From positions 13,504,576-13,568,575 of the forward strand of contig CM049309.1 in NCBI GenBank assembly GCA_026874595.1: a DNA stretch of 64,000 nt. Direction: 5' to 3'. The notes below the pieces were generated by a model. That model made no database searches, was not told where the DNA came from, and saw nothing but the letters and a program-made list of their open reading frames with translations. Source of the DNA: Sipunculus nudus (Eukaryota; Annelida; Sipuncula; Golfingiida; Sipunculidae). Below are positions 50,588 through 62,097 of this stretch, piece by piece. The position numbers were made by a program, and so were the translations under genes. The number at the start of each line of letters is the position of its first letter. Position 1 is the first letter of the stretch.

Positions 50588-51032
50588 GCAGTGCTGCCAC
50601 CCTATACTTTTTTAAAAGCAACTTACTTTTTTCAGACAAGACTTTTTTATACTTTTTCGTGGGCGGTTAATACTTTTTATACTTTATTTTTGCTAATATC
50701 ATCATCTTCAGTTGGTGAATATAGCCTTTTAAGCTGAACTGAGTGCGGTAGATATGCTTTGTAAATATTTCATAATAGTGGCAATTTTAAGTGATTTTTC
50801 CCCAACAATTTTGCAATAGTTTACAAAATCACTGGATATAAGGAATACTGGAATATGTGTACACGTTTATACCTGAAGCTTGTTTAGAAGAATCACATGC
50901 TGTAAAATTGTACAAAAATGGCACTATTTCCCATTGATTTTTACTTTTTTCATACTTTTTTCAGACAATTTTGTATTTTTCTTGTCATATTTTACACTTT
51001 TTACAAATAACATCCAGAGTGGCAGCACTGTA
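50588..51032. mobile_element. TIR element with CAGTGCTGCCAC ends
   Basis: CAGTGCTGCCACCCT on the left and AGAGTGGCAGCACTG on the right are inverted. The subterminal motif ACTTTTTTCAGACAA occurs near both ends in direct orientation. The length is 445 bp with no coding content. It is a likely MITE. Confidence 0.75.
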
Positions 51033-51399
51033 CTGATATTTAACAAAGAGTAAAGCATTTGTATCAATTCATGAACAACACTAAATATGTTATAACATGG
51101 TTATCTGTTGTTAGTTCCTGCCTGATCCCAGATTAATAGCAATGCTGTTTACATTTTTCCCATCACTTTGTTCAGTCTGTTATTCTCCATGCACTGCTAG
51201 AGATTCAGCATTAAAAAAAATGTCAGTATATTGTGATTATGCATAACAGAGTTTAACATTTAATCAGAAATGACGAACAATAAGCATTCATACTGACATC
51301 TGATTCATCTGAATATTAGCTTTATTAAATTACCTGTAAAATATATGTATGAAAAAGATGTCGTCTGCATTGAATAAAACAGAGTAGGATGGGAGGTCA

Positions 51400-51930
51400 G
51401 TTTCAGAGGCACTTTCAGAGGAGTTTGAATGTTTTTCATCTCAAGAGAGATAGCATTGGTCTTATGATTTATTGCGAGAACTGAAAGAAATCGATCACGT
51501 CTTAGCCAGCAGTGACAAATAAGGGGAGCTGGCGTTTTTATGTCATTTGGGGGTCATAGCCTCGTCTTCTGTATCTGGGTGTCTTCACAGGGGAGTGACA
51601 GGTTCATATTCTGGAGCAGCTTGCGTTGATTAATGATGGAGCAGTTAAAAACTTACCGTAGATACCATAGATAATTAAGTTTTGCATGGTAGCACAGAAC
51701 CGGTGCTCGTCAGCCAATGAATGAAGCTGATGGATTACGGAGCCCTCAGAGAATTTTACCGACTACACAGGACTTTATCGGCATTTTCACATAGAAAAAC
51801 TGCCGCTTGATTTGGCGGTCGTGAATAACCCTGCCTGTCTTGGGCTTCATTCATCTCAAATAGCTTCTTTCCTCCAATCAAATAGCAATCATAGCTGATA
51901 TGACTTATGAATATTTCCTAAAAAGAAAAT
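51400..51930. promoter_or_regulatory. Candidate regulatory island in intron C
   Basis: Complex sequence with AATTAAGTTTTGCATGG, CAGCCAATGAATGAAGC and GATTACGG (TAAT- and CCAAT-type words), lying between exons C and D. There is no open frame of note and no match to other repeats in the window. The inference rests on composition. Confidence 0.25.
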
Positions 51931-54231
51931 TTCCAACCTCATCACATGTAATTTGGTTGAGAAATTCCCAAGAAATATCTGTGCAGAAAAAATTCTATGT
52001 TAACATGACAGCTGTATGCCTGTTAAAGTGCTGTATTCACTCATGGAAAGAAATATATTGATCAATCTGAAGAACTGGGTGAAAATCATTTTATCTCTTG
52101 ATACAGCCAGGCATTTTTTTCTTTCAGAATTTGTGAGTTCTCACGAAAGCAGAACTTTTTATACACAAATAATAATTTTTGTCAATATCTAGGGGTTATT
52201 TACAAAGTTATGTGACCTTGAAGTTATATTTCATTATTCCAGGGCTTTTGAAAAATATTTGACTTGATTGAAATTTTATGTCTGAACATGGTCGATATCT
52301 CATCAAGTAAAATTTTGTTAAATGTCCAGTAAATAATTACCAATAGGACACTAATGAAGTATGACAGATACTTCAAACATCGGACTGGTGTCAGCTTGTT
52401 ACAAATAAAAAAAAAACTTGGGCGTGTCTGCTGATGTTTTCTGTCACAGTAGATGTCAAAGTATATACTTTCTGAAAGCCTGTTTGTTTGCTGTCTACCA
52501 GTATTATCAAATGTTTTAGATTTTATTGTTATCATACAAACTGAGAAATATTGTTACAAAGGTTCAATAAAATTTTTATAGAAATTTTATTTGAAAACAG
52601 CCAATTTCCAAATTTATTTTGTTTTTTTAATTTTTTGAAGAATTGAAAACTTTTTTGTGGGGAGTGTGTTACTTTATCTGAGAATTAAAATCTGATATTA
52701 AGATTAATTTGTATAATTCCAGTTTTCCAGTTGAAATATAGTGTTAATTTCAGTTAGTTATACATTGAACCAAACAACACTTGTTTTCAGTATATGCATG
52801 CATCATATCATGTTATTTTTATAATTTAGATATAAAAAAAAGAAAAGGAGACAAAAAGACTGAGATTAATTGTAAACAGGAATTGAAGAATATATAAAAT
52901 AAAACATGAAATTATAAATTTTAATTAGAAAAAAACTGGTGTTGATTTATATATATATTCCTGTCATATCTTTGTATTTTTTGCATCATTCTTCTCATAC
53001 CGCTGTCTGCTTGTTTTCAATTATGCATGTAAAGACAACAGTTTTGCATCGTTGCAGTTGTTTTTCTGTACATTGTTACTCTTAACTTGGATATATGACA
53101 TTCATGTTTTGTTACATGTGATTACTCCATTTACACTAAAATTATTTCAAACCATAAATAGAAATGCAAATTAAATAAAATGTTCTCCATACTTTTTTTT
53201 GGTATAGAGGATCACATGGCTAGTTTGATTTTGTAATTGGTGGCTAATTTAGTCGATATATAAATATATGTCAATGAGCAGTTATATCAGAGATATAATA
53301 CCAGTTTCACTCACAGAATGGTTTAAAATGGTTCAAAACATTAAAAACAATGTGGCCTGTTGCTGGCCCTCAAGGAAACATATTTTTAATCACAGCAGGG
53401 CCTCCATTTTGCCCTTTTAAAATGTCTGGTCAATCATAGAATTCCTAAGGTAAACTAGAAAACGGATAATTTTACTGCTGAACAGTTATATGTTTTTTAT
53501 TTATTTGCAAGAACTTGTAAATTCCTCACCAAGCAACCCCCCCCCCCATATTTATATGTGTAAGTTCAGTGAAATTTGACTATGATGGAACAAGTTTCAT
53601 AACTAACCAGTTTATATAAAACACCTCTTAGCAGACAAATTAAGATCAGGTAAATGATGTGCGGTGTCACAGAGAATCAGTTTTACCTAATCAGCCACTT
53701 AAGTCAAGAGACCTTGCCTTATAAACATATAAGAAATGTTTTTGATCATGAAAATGGAGTATTATGGCCATATTGAAATTCCTTTGTGACATCTAACATC
53801 ACATTTAAATAATCAGCCCACCCTGATCTAACAGTTATATTACTAATAACATATCCTACAATGTTTTTACATTTTTTTTGCCTGATTGTGTATTTTTTAT
53901 TGTTTTGTTAAATATACAGACATACGACAGTTTTGGATATCCATTTTCAGTATTACAGATATTATTTTTGAAAATTATATATGAATTCACTATCTAAAAA
54001 ATAATATATAAAAAAATATTTAAAGTTATTGTCACAAAGCATTTGATATAATCACATATAAAAAACAGAAGAAGACCAAGTTTTATTTAAAATGAAAGGT
54101 TAAAGGTTTTTTTTTAATCTTAGTAGAAGGCTGAAATGAGTGAAGAATGAAAAAAAATACTGATAACCATATTCTGATTTTATCAATATAATAAGAGCAT
54201 TCAACTGATTAGTTCATTTTTTGTCCACCAG

Positions 54232-54361
54232 GTGGTTCACGAGCTGGCCGAGCTGATGAAGATGGAACGGAAACATGTGTCTGAGTCCGTCAAGGAGAAC
54301 AGAGCTGATGAGTTGTCTGCCATGTTTAATATGCTAGTTGACCAGAAGAAGCGAGAAAGAG
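54232..54361 (+). CDS. Kinase exon D: UBA/AID-like helical segment, GC donor
   Basis: Begins in phase 0 after tttttgtccaccag and encodes 43 residues: VVHELAELMKMERKHVSESV, then KENRADELSAMFNMLV, then DQKKRER. Three short amphipathic helices just after the kinase domain match the position of the UBA-like autoinhibitory region of AMPK-related kinases. In HUNK a comparable stretch with a 'N/S-x-V...N-R-A...' pattern sits here, which supports HUNK-like over other members. The match is by eye. The exon ends AGAG|gcaagt, a GC-AG type donor. This is supported because the single leftover G joins 59678 in frame, whereas reading straight on gives Gly-Lys-stop (TAG at 54367-54369). Confidence 0.88.
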
Positions 54362-56442
54362 GCAAGTAGAAGCATACAGAAGTTCACACCAATCCTTCAT
54401 CCATAAACACAAGTATTTTTGTTTATAGAATCTAATTAGACAGGGGTTGAATTTAAAGAGGGGTGACCATGTGTTGGTCTGATGGTCTCCTATTTTTGTA
54501 GTTACGAACCCAGTGGACATGCAGAAATTTCACCCTTGTCATAATTTGAACCATTTGTGTACCAGAAAAGTTCAGTGTTTTTAAGGACTATTTTCATGTA
54601 ATACATGTGAGATTGATTTAAAAAAAAATGAAAAAGAAATTGGCAAATCACATAAGTATTATATCGGCCTAAACAACTTTTACTGGTATTGTAGCATGCA
54701 GTGTTATTTATAGATGCAATAATATTATAACAAAATATTAGTTTTCTAAAATGGACCCTTTGTCAGATCAGTAATACAGTGATCAGTGCTGAACATCATT
54801 TTGTGTATTCCGTCACTGGCATATAATTATAGTATGAAATTATAAACCTCCCTATGTTTATGATTAATGACCTGTTGATTACCAGCACCATCTGGTGTCC
54901 TTGCTTGAAACCATTCTTTATTTCAATATATTTAGACTGGAGCTTGATTCGTCTATGCTCTTTCTACAGCACTCTATCAACACCTTGTTTCTGGCGTCCT
55001 CTTTGTTCTGGCTTATATTTTAATGGGTTTGGCCATGGGAGGTCATCATAAAATGTTGGACCAATCAGATTGTCATGATACAGGTTAAGCTGGGTTTTTG
55101 TAAAAAGCTCTGTGATTGGCTGCATTGAGCTGTTCACCTCATAGTGATATGACTGTGCCAAGTTTACCTGCTATAGTGACAGTGTTCATTAAAGCCAGCT
55201 ATTCACTTGCATTATACGTAGAAATTATGTGATTTCTTTTTTACTCTGGGTACGCATTCACAAACTGCAGGTTACTCCTGTGATAGAAATTTCTTATTAC
55301 ACCCCTTTGACAGATGTATGGTTTAAACATCTTTATTTATACAGGATTACAAGTGTAGTTGTTTTGGCTAATAGAGCTCTCTTGTATATGGGCTTGTTTA
55401 TTGTAAGTCTCTTAGTAAATAGAGTACATGTGCCCATGGTGACAAACAGAAACAGGTTACCAGAAATGGTTGATTGCAAATGAGTGGAAGATAAAAGGTC
55501 ACTGGTTATTGATTGTGAGAGCAAAATAAGCCATATTTTTTTTTAAATTTGAAAAACTTGTCTGATTTGGCACCTGACGTCCTTGTTGCAATGGCATTTT
55601 GGCATTCCCCTGAGTGGAGTTGGATTTTTTTGGCTTATTTTTTTAAAGGTTCAAGAGGTTTTCTTTATTTGATACATGTCAGAATCTAGGCCCCTGTAAG
55701 GAAAAGTTGGAAATCACAGAGCTTCATTAACATCAAGGGCTTGTGTGTTGGCATTTTGCATCCAGCTCAAAAATTTTAAATATGTGGCACCTTGTTGGTT
55801 GATTTTACACCTGTTCTGGCACAGGGCCAAGAATTAGACCAACAAAAACAGGTGTCGCATGTTTGAAATTTGGAGCTGGATGCACAATATGATACCACCC
55901 TCTCATTGGTCTGATTACAATTCATTTCTCTGTGTCTGCCCTGGTAGTGAGACCCAGAGAACCTTTCTATACAAAGCATTAGTTACACAAGGGAAGACTA
56001 CAGTGCATACCAACTGCATAGGGGCTCCTTTATGTCTTCAGTCAGGCTCCAGGGAGTTTTTATGATGATAGGTCCCATGCCATGTTTTCAGTGAATGTCA
56101 ATGATATAGATAAAGCACAGATTGGAGACTTTTCGAATATAATATCAATAATCTTGTATATGTTTTATTATTAATGATTATCTTTCATCAAATGCCTGCC
56201 ACAGATACTCCCTGTGAGATTATTCATCATTTAACTGTCATGCTTTGTTTATCAATTCTAATAGTGATAATTAACTATTCACTTTTACATTTTCATATTT
56301 TATTACCCAAGTTTTCTTAGGTCTCAACTGCGTTTGATGTCTGACAGAGAATGGTGCATAATGCTCTGAAACTTGCATGAGAAACATTTCTTATATTAAC
56401 GAGGTTTTATTGAAGTTTTTGTGTGTGAAGTTGGTATAGTAT

Positions 56443-57065
56443 CTATAGTCCGTTCCAGTACCCCTGTCCACCTGTTTTTTCGCGATTATTTATTTGTGAA
56501 TCAAAGAATGCAAAAACTGTTTGACCTTGGGGAAGAAAAAGGAAAAAGCGTAATTAACTATTATGGAAATAATAGCCTACCTCATGTAATTTTCCTGTAA
56601 ACAATTTAACACCATTTTATGAGTAACTAGTCTATTCTTTAGCGACACTTTGCCACTAATCTGTTAAATGGGCATATCAGGTGATAGTGATGACGTCATA
56701 ATAGACGTGACGTACTAAAGAGGCACCAACATTCACGGAACCAATAATCAAGAGCTGCCGACCCCTGTTTACAGCGAGACTTGTATTCTCCGGGTGCACG
56801 CGCTTCACTGTTACGTCACATTACTTTATATCCATATCCAAGGAGGATAAACAATGGCCGCATATTAGGGACGCCATGAACTACGGATATATTTGAGACA
56901 TGTCAACCAGGCCGTAAAGTAAATAATATTTATATCGTGAGTTGGTAAGGTACCAAAAATTATGCTTTTGGCTCTTTATGCCAATGGTGCAAATTTCGTT
57001 TGCCAAGTTTGTCTTATGTAGAGATAATCGCAAAAAAACAGGTGGACAGGGGTACTGGAACGGAT
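56443..57065. mobile_element. 623-bp element with 40-bp terminal inverted repeats
   Basis: 56450-56489 (CCGTTCCAGTACCCCTGTCC onward) is inverted at 57024-57063 with one mismatch in 40 by eye. TATAGTAT occurs outside both ends (56435-56442 and 57066-57073), a candidate 8-bp target duplication. The interior is GC-richer than the intron and includes TGACGTCA at 56691-56698. No transposase is visible, so it is non-autonomous. Superfamily is uncertain; 8-bp duplication favours hAT- or P-like. Confidence 0.85.
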
Positions 57066-58029
57066 TATAGTATAAATGACTAATCTGGCATGAATAACAC
57101 TTCTATCTTTTATTCATAATTCTCATATTCTTGAGAATGTTATCTACACTTCCTCTCATGGAATTAAGCCTCTGCCATGTTACAGTCTCTCATATATTAC
57201 TGTCTAGCATGTTGAACGATTGTGTTTTTCTATGGTATTTATGATGTGTTATCTAAGGAATTATATATCTTGTTCCTCTCAGGGAAACACTACAGCACCA
57301 GTATTAGCCCCACCCAGTGGCATAGGAGAACAGACATATCTAACCTCAAGGGGGTTGGTGTCCTGTCATGGGTAGATTGTGGTTTCCTAATAGTGTCATT
57401 CACTTTCGGCTGTGTACTGATAAGTGATGATGACATGTGCATTGTCCCTTCCTCAGAAAACTAGATTTTGAAACAACACTTTCTGCCTATATTGTAGTTC
57501 AATTGACAGGATGTTCCCTTATCTCTAACTAGGTCATTGTAACCTAATTTTCGAAACTGTGAGGCTAAGTGTATTTCACAAGTACTTTAGTAAAATTATT
57601 ACAAGATGTAATATTGTATTCATAAAACTGTACTAAAGACATGATTCCATAGAGAAAGGGTTCTATTTACACATTTTTTCATATTATCTCTCTTTTTAGA
57701 GACTCTTAAGGAACTTTGTATTTTTAGGGCAAACATTTTGTTGGGAAAATTGAACTAGTGTTAATTTGTTATCATAGGAACACCAGACCATTTATAATAC
57801 AAATTGAAAATGTGCAGCGACCACCCATTGTACAGTTTAATATTATCCAGTCATTAATAGCTATTGTATTTGCATTTGCCACAGGCATGTCAGAACTTTC
57901 TTGTGTCCTGAATAAAATGCCACAGCCATAAAATGGTTAGATTCAGATTAATACTAGGACCAAAGTTTGATCATAAATCAGAGTAATCCTGCTTTGGTTT
58001 GGATAGAGCCCAGTTAAGATACTGACTCC

Positions 58030-58396
58030 CAGCTTCTGTGACTCAGGGGTAAAGCACAGAACTCAAAGCCAAGGTTCCAATCTCAGCCACGGCTGTTAGA
58101 TTTTTCATGGTCAGCCCCTACCCAGGGTGAGTGTCCAAGGCTTACTGGGAAGGTCATGCCCAAGGCCGTGCTTAACTCATAAACGACTACGCCTTTCAGG
58201 GTTCCCCTGTGGTATAACCCAGGAATGGGGAAGATCACGTGCCCATGACCTGCAGGTGCAGTAGTCATTGGGCCTGGTTAATACCAGAATATGAAATGAG
58301 AGGAAGCATGTGATGCTGCCCTGTCAAGTAGTCTGAAACTGGATTGGAATACTGCAGATGTACATATACTTAGTTAAACTAGCATTAAAAAATTGA
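58030..58396 (+). mobile_element. tRNA-derived SINE, copy 2 (~365 bp)
   Basis: The A-box-like GTGACTCAGGGGTAAAGCAC, the B-box-like GGTTCCAATCTC, the body GCTTACTGGGAAGGTC / GGGTTCCCCTGTGGTATAAC / TAGTCTGAAACTGGATTGG, and the tail ACTAGCATTAAAAA parallel 44998-45358 throughout. Both copies lie in the sense orientation of the kinase gene. Confidence 0.8.
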
Positions 58397-59677
58397 CTCG
58401 TAATTTTTTTCTGTGATTGATATAACGCTACTTCAGTCTTGAGAGGATCAAATGCTTGACACAGATCATAAGGCCTCATAATTTCTTGTTCATAATTATG
58501 TATTTTTTCTTATATACTTCCTGGGTTTTGAAATTTGGGTGATCTTTACTTGTGACATGTTGAAACCTGTGATCTTGTCCTTGCCTTCTCAGTACTGCTG
58601 AAAGGATATCTCAAGTCTCGATAATTTTAAACCATCATGTTGATCTGAATTAGGACCGGGAATATAGGCCTACATATCAAACATATTTATATGGTATTTA
58701 TTATGTCATTGATTAGGGCTTTATTATACAGTATTTGTACAATTATTGGTCAGGACTAAATTTTATAACCAATCAAAATATGATATACATTTTTTTTGCC
58801 AGATCATAAAATTTTACATCATCACAGGTCATGAAAAAAAATATCACAGGATAATTTTCATATATATTTATAAACCATACATATTTTCCAGGGGCAAAAA
58901 TAAGTCAGAAATTATCTGTGAATAGTTAAGGCTCTATGGTATTCTGTCGCTGTAATGATAACGAGTTCTTGAGTTTTAGCCAGATAATAGTCATTAATCA
59001 CTGGAGTCCATTAAGTCTACCTGTTCAGCACCAGGTCTTCATACTCAAAGGCTGGTCTCCATACCCAAAACCTTTGAAGCTTCATGTTTGTTGACCTTTG
59101 TCTGTGGTCTTTGTTTTGTTAGGCTTTTTTTGTTCTTAACCAATATGGATAATCATGTCTAGTAACTAATGGTCTTAAGATCTTTAAAGAGGCAGCGTAG
59201 GCATGGTTTTTATATGTTGTATATTTGGGCACTCCAAGGTGAATAGTTTGACTGTGTGGATTTGAAAGCATCTTTTTGTCAGCCTGTCTTAAACACTGAT
59301 CCAAGAAATGGACATTGTGACCATATCATAGCATTCAACAAATGGCATTGAACAGATCTTCTTTTAGTACAAAAGTTTTGTTCCTCTAACCTGCTGCTTT
59401 ATGATTCAAGGTTGAGCCTACTTAAATATATCAATATAGTTCTACCTATGAGTCTTGTAAAGTGTAAAAAAAAATACTAACTTCACTAGTCAGTTGTTAA
59501 TGTAAGACCAGTAGTATTGTTCAGTGCACATTTCAGTTTTACAGTACTCTTATCAAATATGTAAACAAATGATTGCCATTTGTGTGTAGTATAAAAATAA
59601 ATTGGGGTAATCAGGGGTTTGTTAGAAAGGCAGAGATTTCTTTGGCATTCTCATTATTAAGTTGTCTGTGTCACCAG

Positions 59678-59875
59678 GGTTCTTTGACCTGGACCACACG
59701 AGTCGCAGGCCGGAAACAAGAATGCCTGTCAAAGGGCGCCCTCTAGGGAGCAAAGGCAAGACTGATCAGCCTGGGTTGGTCAAGAGATCCATTCCAAATA
59801 AACTTAATGTGCCCATAGAGCGTTATCCTGCCAGTAGCCAGGGGGCACCACATGCTCAGGAAAACTCAATACAAG
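59678..59875 (+). CDS. Kinase exon E: basic post-kinase linker with AT-hook-like motif
   Basis: With the G left by exon D the frame is GGG TTC TTT, giving GFFDLDHTSRRPETR and then MPVKGRPLGSKGK. A Pro/Ser/Gln-rich stretch ending ENSIQ follows, 65 full codons and one leftover base. The acceptor is tgtctgtgtcaccag and the donor is ACAAG|gtgaga. Composition is higher in GC and basic residues than the surrounding intron, as expected of coding sequence. The predicted protein is disordered. KGRPLGSKGK (59731-59760) resembles an AT-hook core (GRPxGSK). Without splicing the frame stays open to 59985, so a short retained-intron C-terminus is possible. The next exon should begin with two bases completing a G-initial codon. 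I did not identify it before 64000. Confidence 0.85.
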
Positions 59876-61693
59876 GTGAGAGTTTCATTCACATAGTTCC
59901 ATTTTGTGAATTGTGTGGTACAACCCCATCCCCTAGCAGTATTGTCGAGTTTACCCAGCAGGCACCTAAGTTATTAATTAATTGAGAGAAAGTGAAATAT
60001 TTCCTGTGTTGAGCACTCTATTTTTCCTTGCCCACTGTCGTCCTTGTTTATTTTGCAATTTTCTTTTCCTGTGTGTCTCGCATTTAAGTAGATTCCTGTT
60101 AGGGTTTTCTCACATATTTACAATATTTACACTTTCTTAGGTAAATATCATAGTTAACTGGAATCAGGTTTTAAATTTTAGCAACATACAGTTGAGGAAA
60201 CTATTGTTATTTTTTTTAGTCCTTTCAACATATAAGATTCAACATTTATTTATTTTCGTTATTTTTGCCTACTTTCAGTTAAAATGAGGTAATTTACTTG
60301 GACTACATTTACCCATAAGGCTGTGTGTCTGTATCTCAAACTTTGCATTGCCTTTCAATTTAAAATAGTGTACTTGGCTGGAACCCCTTCACTAAATAAC
60401 AAAATCCAAACAATATTTGTTTTATCTCACTGTTATATTTGATAATGACCCCATAAAGTATATCACTTTGAATCTAGTGCAGTGCCTGTCAAATGGTAAT
60501 TTTGATGAAATTTCCATAATAAAACAATTATTTGAATATTATTGTTTAAAATTGAAAATTTAATTTTAAATTTATTTTTGGGTAAAATGTTTCAATCTTA
60601 AATTGTAAACAAGATAGGAACATGGTTAATATACAAACCCGAAAAAGTCTTGGGATATTACCATGTTGTTAAATTTGAGTAATAAAAAGTGGTGTTTTCT
60701 ATATTTTAGTCATGGAAATATTTTAGTTTTCTTTTACTAATTTACTGGAATTTTTATGAAAGGGGGACACCAGCTTAATTTCTACCCAGTATTAGAATTT
60801 ATGATTTAATGATTTTTGGGAGCATATGCTTGCAGATCTGTGGATCAGGTGGCCTCTGTATGATCTTATTTGATAAATGTCATCCTGTCATGGCGTTTAG
60901 TGTATGAAAATTAAACAATGGCAAAGGTGTAGTTGTTCACAGTCATGTGCACATATTTTAAACTTTATAATTACTCTATATTATAGAGGAGGTACATACA
61001 TATGTAAAATCTGGGTTATATATGGAATAAATGTAACTGTGTAGATCAGCATATGTGCTTATATGTCTTACTCTTAATCGCTACAGTATTTAATTATTGG
61101 CTATCACATTATTCATGACGTCAATTATGTCACTGTAAAAACAATGCCTTGAGACCATTGAATACCATAATGTTATTCACTGCTCCTTGTAAAATATGGT
61201 ATCATTTGATGTACCCCCCTTATATTTGTACATATTCAATCTTCCTTTACAAGACAAAACAAATACTTTGTCTATAATATAAGTACATTAATGGAAGGAA
61301 AAGCCACAGTAAAACACCCGCTAATGTTAACCTTCACCTACACAACAGATAATGAGGATACTGGTTTTAAATATCCTTTAGTTAGATGGGCTATTGATAT
61401 GGCCTTTATAAAATGACGAGGATATATAATATTTATGTTTGGTTAAGATTTTATTTATCAAAGATTTTTTCACCATGTCTCATCCCAGCAGTCTTAAAAA
61501 TAATCCAGGTCATTGGTCTTAAAAGGATGATATATAACGTGTCTCAAGAGGCCCTGTCAACTGGCTTCAAAAAGCACTTTTCGAAATGCAAAATTAGCCA
61601 TTAATATTGGCCACATGGTGTGGTTAGGATAAAGTATTTCAGTTGCACCTCACCAGATGGCCCAACTGAGGGTAGGTTGTTCTCAGGCTGACA
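59876..61693. other. Intron after exon E, no gene
   Basis: Starts with gtgaga. AT-rich, with CAGTAAAACACCCGC at 61309, a lone end-like word of the TIR family. No next exon recognised. Confidence 0.5.
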
Positions 61694-62089
61694 TTAGTCT
61701 CTCCAAAAGACGCCAGGTGCCGCTATCGCTCTGCACCAGTACGTCTTTTATTGGACGCCATTTTTTTCAAGAATCTTGAAAAACAGAAGTGCCGCTTGGC
61801 ATGCGCAAGGAAACACCCCCCCCCCCCCCCCCTTACATCTGGAGGTGGATCCAGAATGAATGTCGTCCTTGAACAGACCAGGCAGACCCCAATAAAGACA
61901 AGTAAACAATATTGTTGCTTGTGTGGCAAAAATAATCCACTTTTGCATGTCAGGGTGGGATAATAGGGGGAATAGGGGGAATCCTTGCGCATGCCAAACA
62001 ACACTTCCGTTCTTTAAAAGAATGGCGTCCAATAACTGACGTACTGGTGCAGAGCGGTAGTGGCACCTGGCGTCTGTTGGAGAGACTAA
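61694..62089. mobile_element. 396-bp foldback element with ~115-bp inverted repeats
   Basis: The left arm TTAGTCTCTCCAAAAGACGC onward is inverted in the right arm (...GCGTCTGTTGGAGAGACTAA). The arms stay similar through CTCTGCACCAGTACGTC, TTATTGGACGCCATT and GGCATGCGCAAGGA. GGCTGACA directly flanks both sides (61686-61693 and 62090-62097), an 8-bp target duplication (9 if the next T is counted). The interior has a C run of about 17 and no coding sequence. Confidence 0.92.
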
Positions 62090-62097
62090 GGCTGACA

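Larger units (their letters stand above)
7887..59875 (+). other. Span of the partial AMPK-related (HUNK-like) kinase gene
   Basis: Five exons joined in a single open frame give 253 codons from DFG to the basic tail. Introns are A 8017-43377 (35.4 kb, GT-AG), B 43524-48732 (GT-AG), C 48888-54231 (GT-AG) and D 54362-59677 (GC-AG). The exon phase series (split D, split L, split D, phase 0, split G) is consistent throughout, and this is the strongest evidence that the exons belong to one gene. The window lacks the start, the ATP-binding N-lobe, HRD and the stop. The family is CAMK/AMPK-related with an LKB1-type activation site. HUNK-like is inferred from motif order, not from an alignment. Confidence 0.85.

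Noticed and set aside
59876-59985. Extension of exon E as constitutive coding sequence
   Set aside because: A consensus donor ACAAG|gtgaga lies at 59875, and composition changes to intron-like right after it. It is kept only as a possible retained-intron end.
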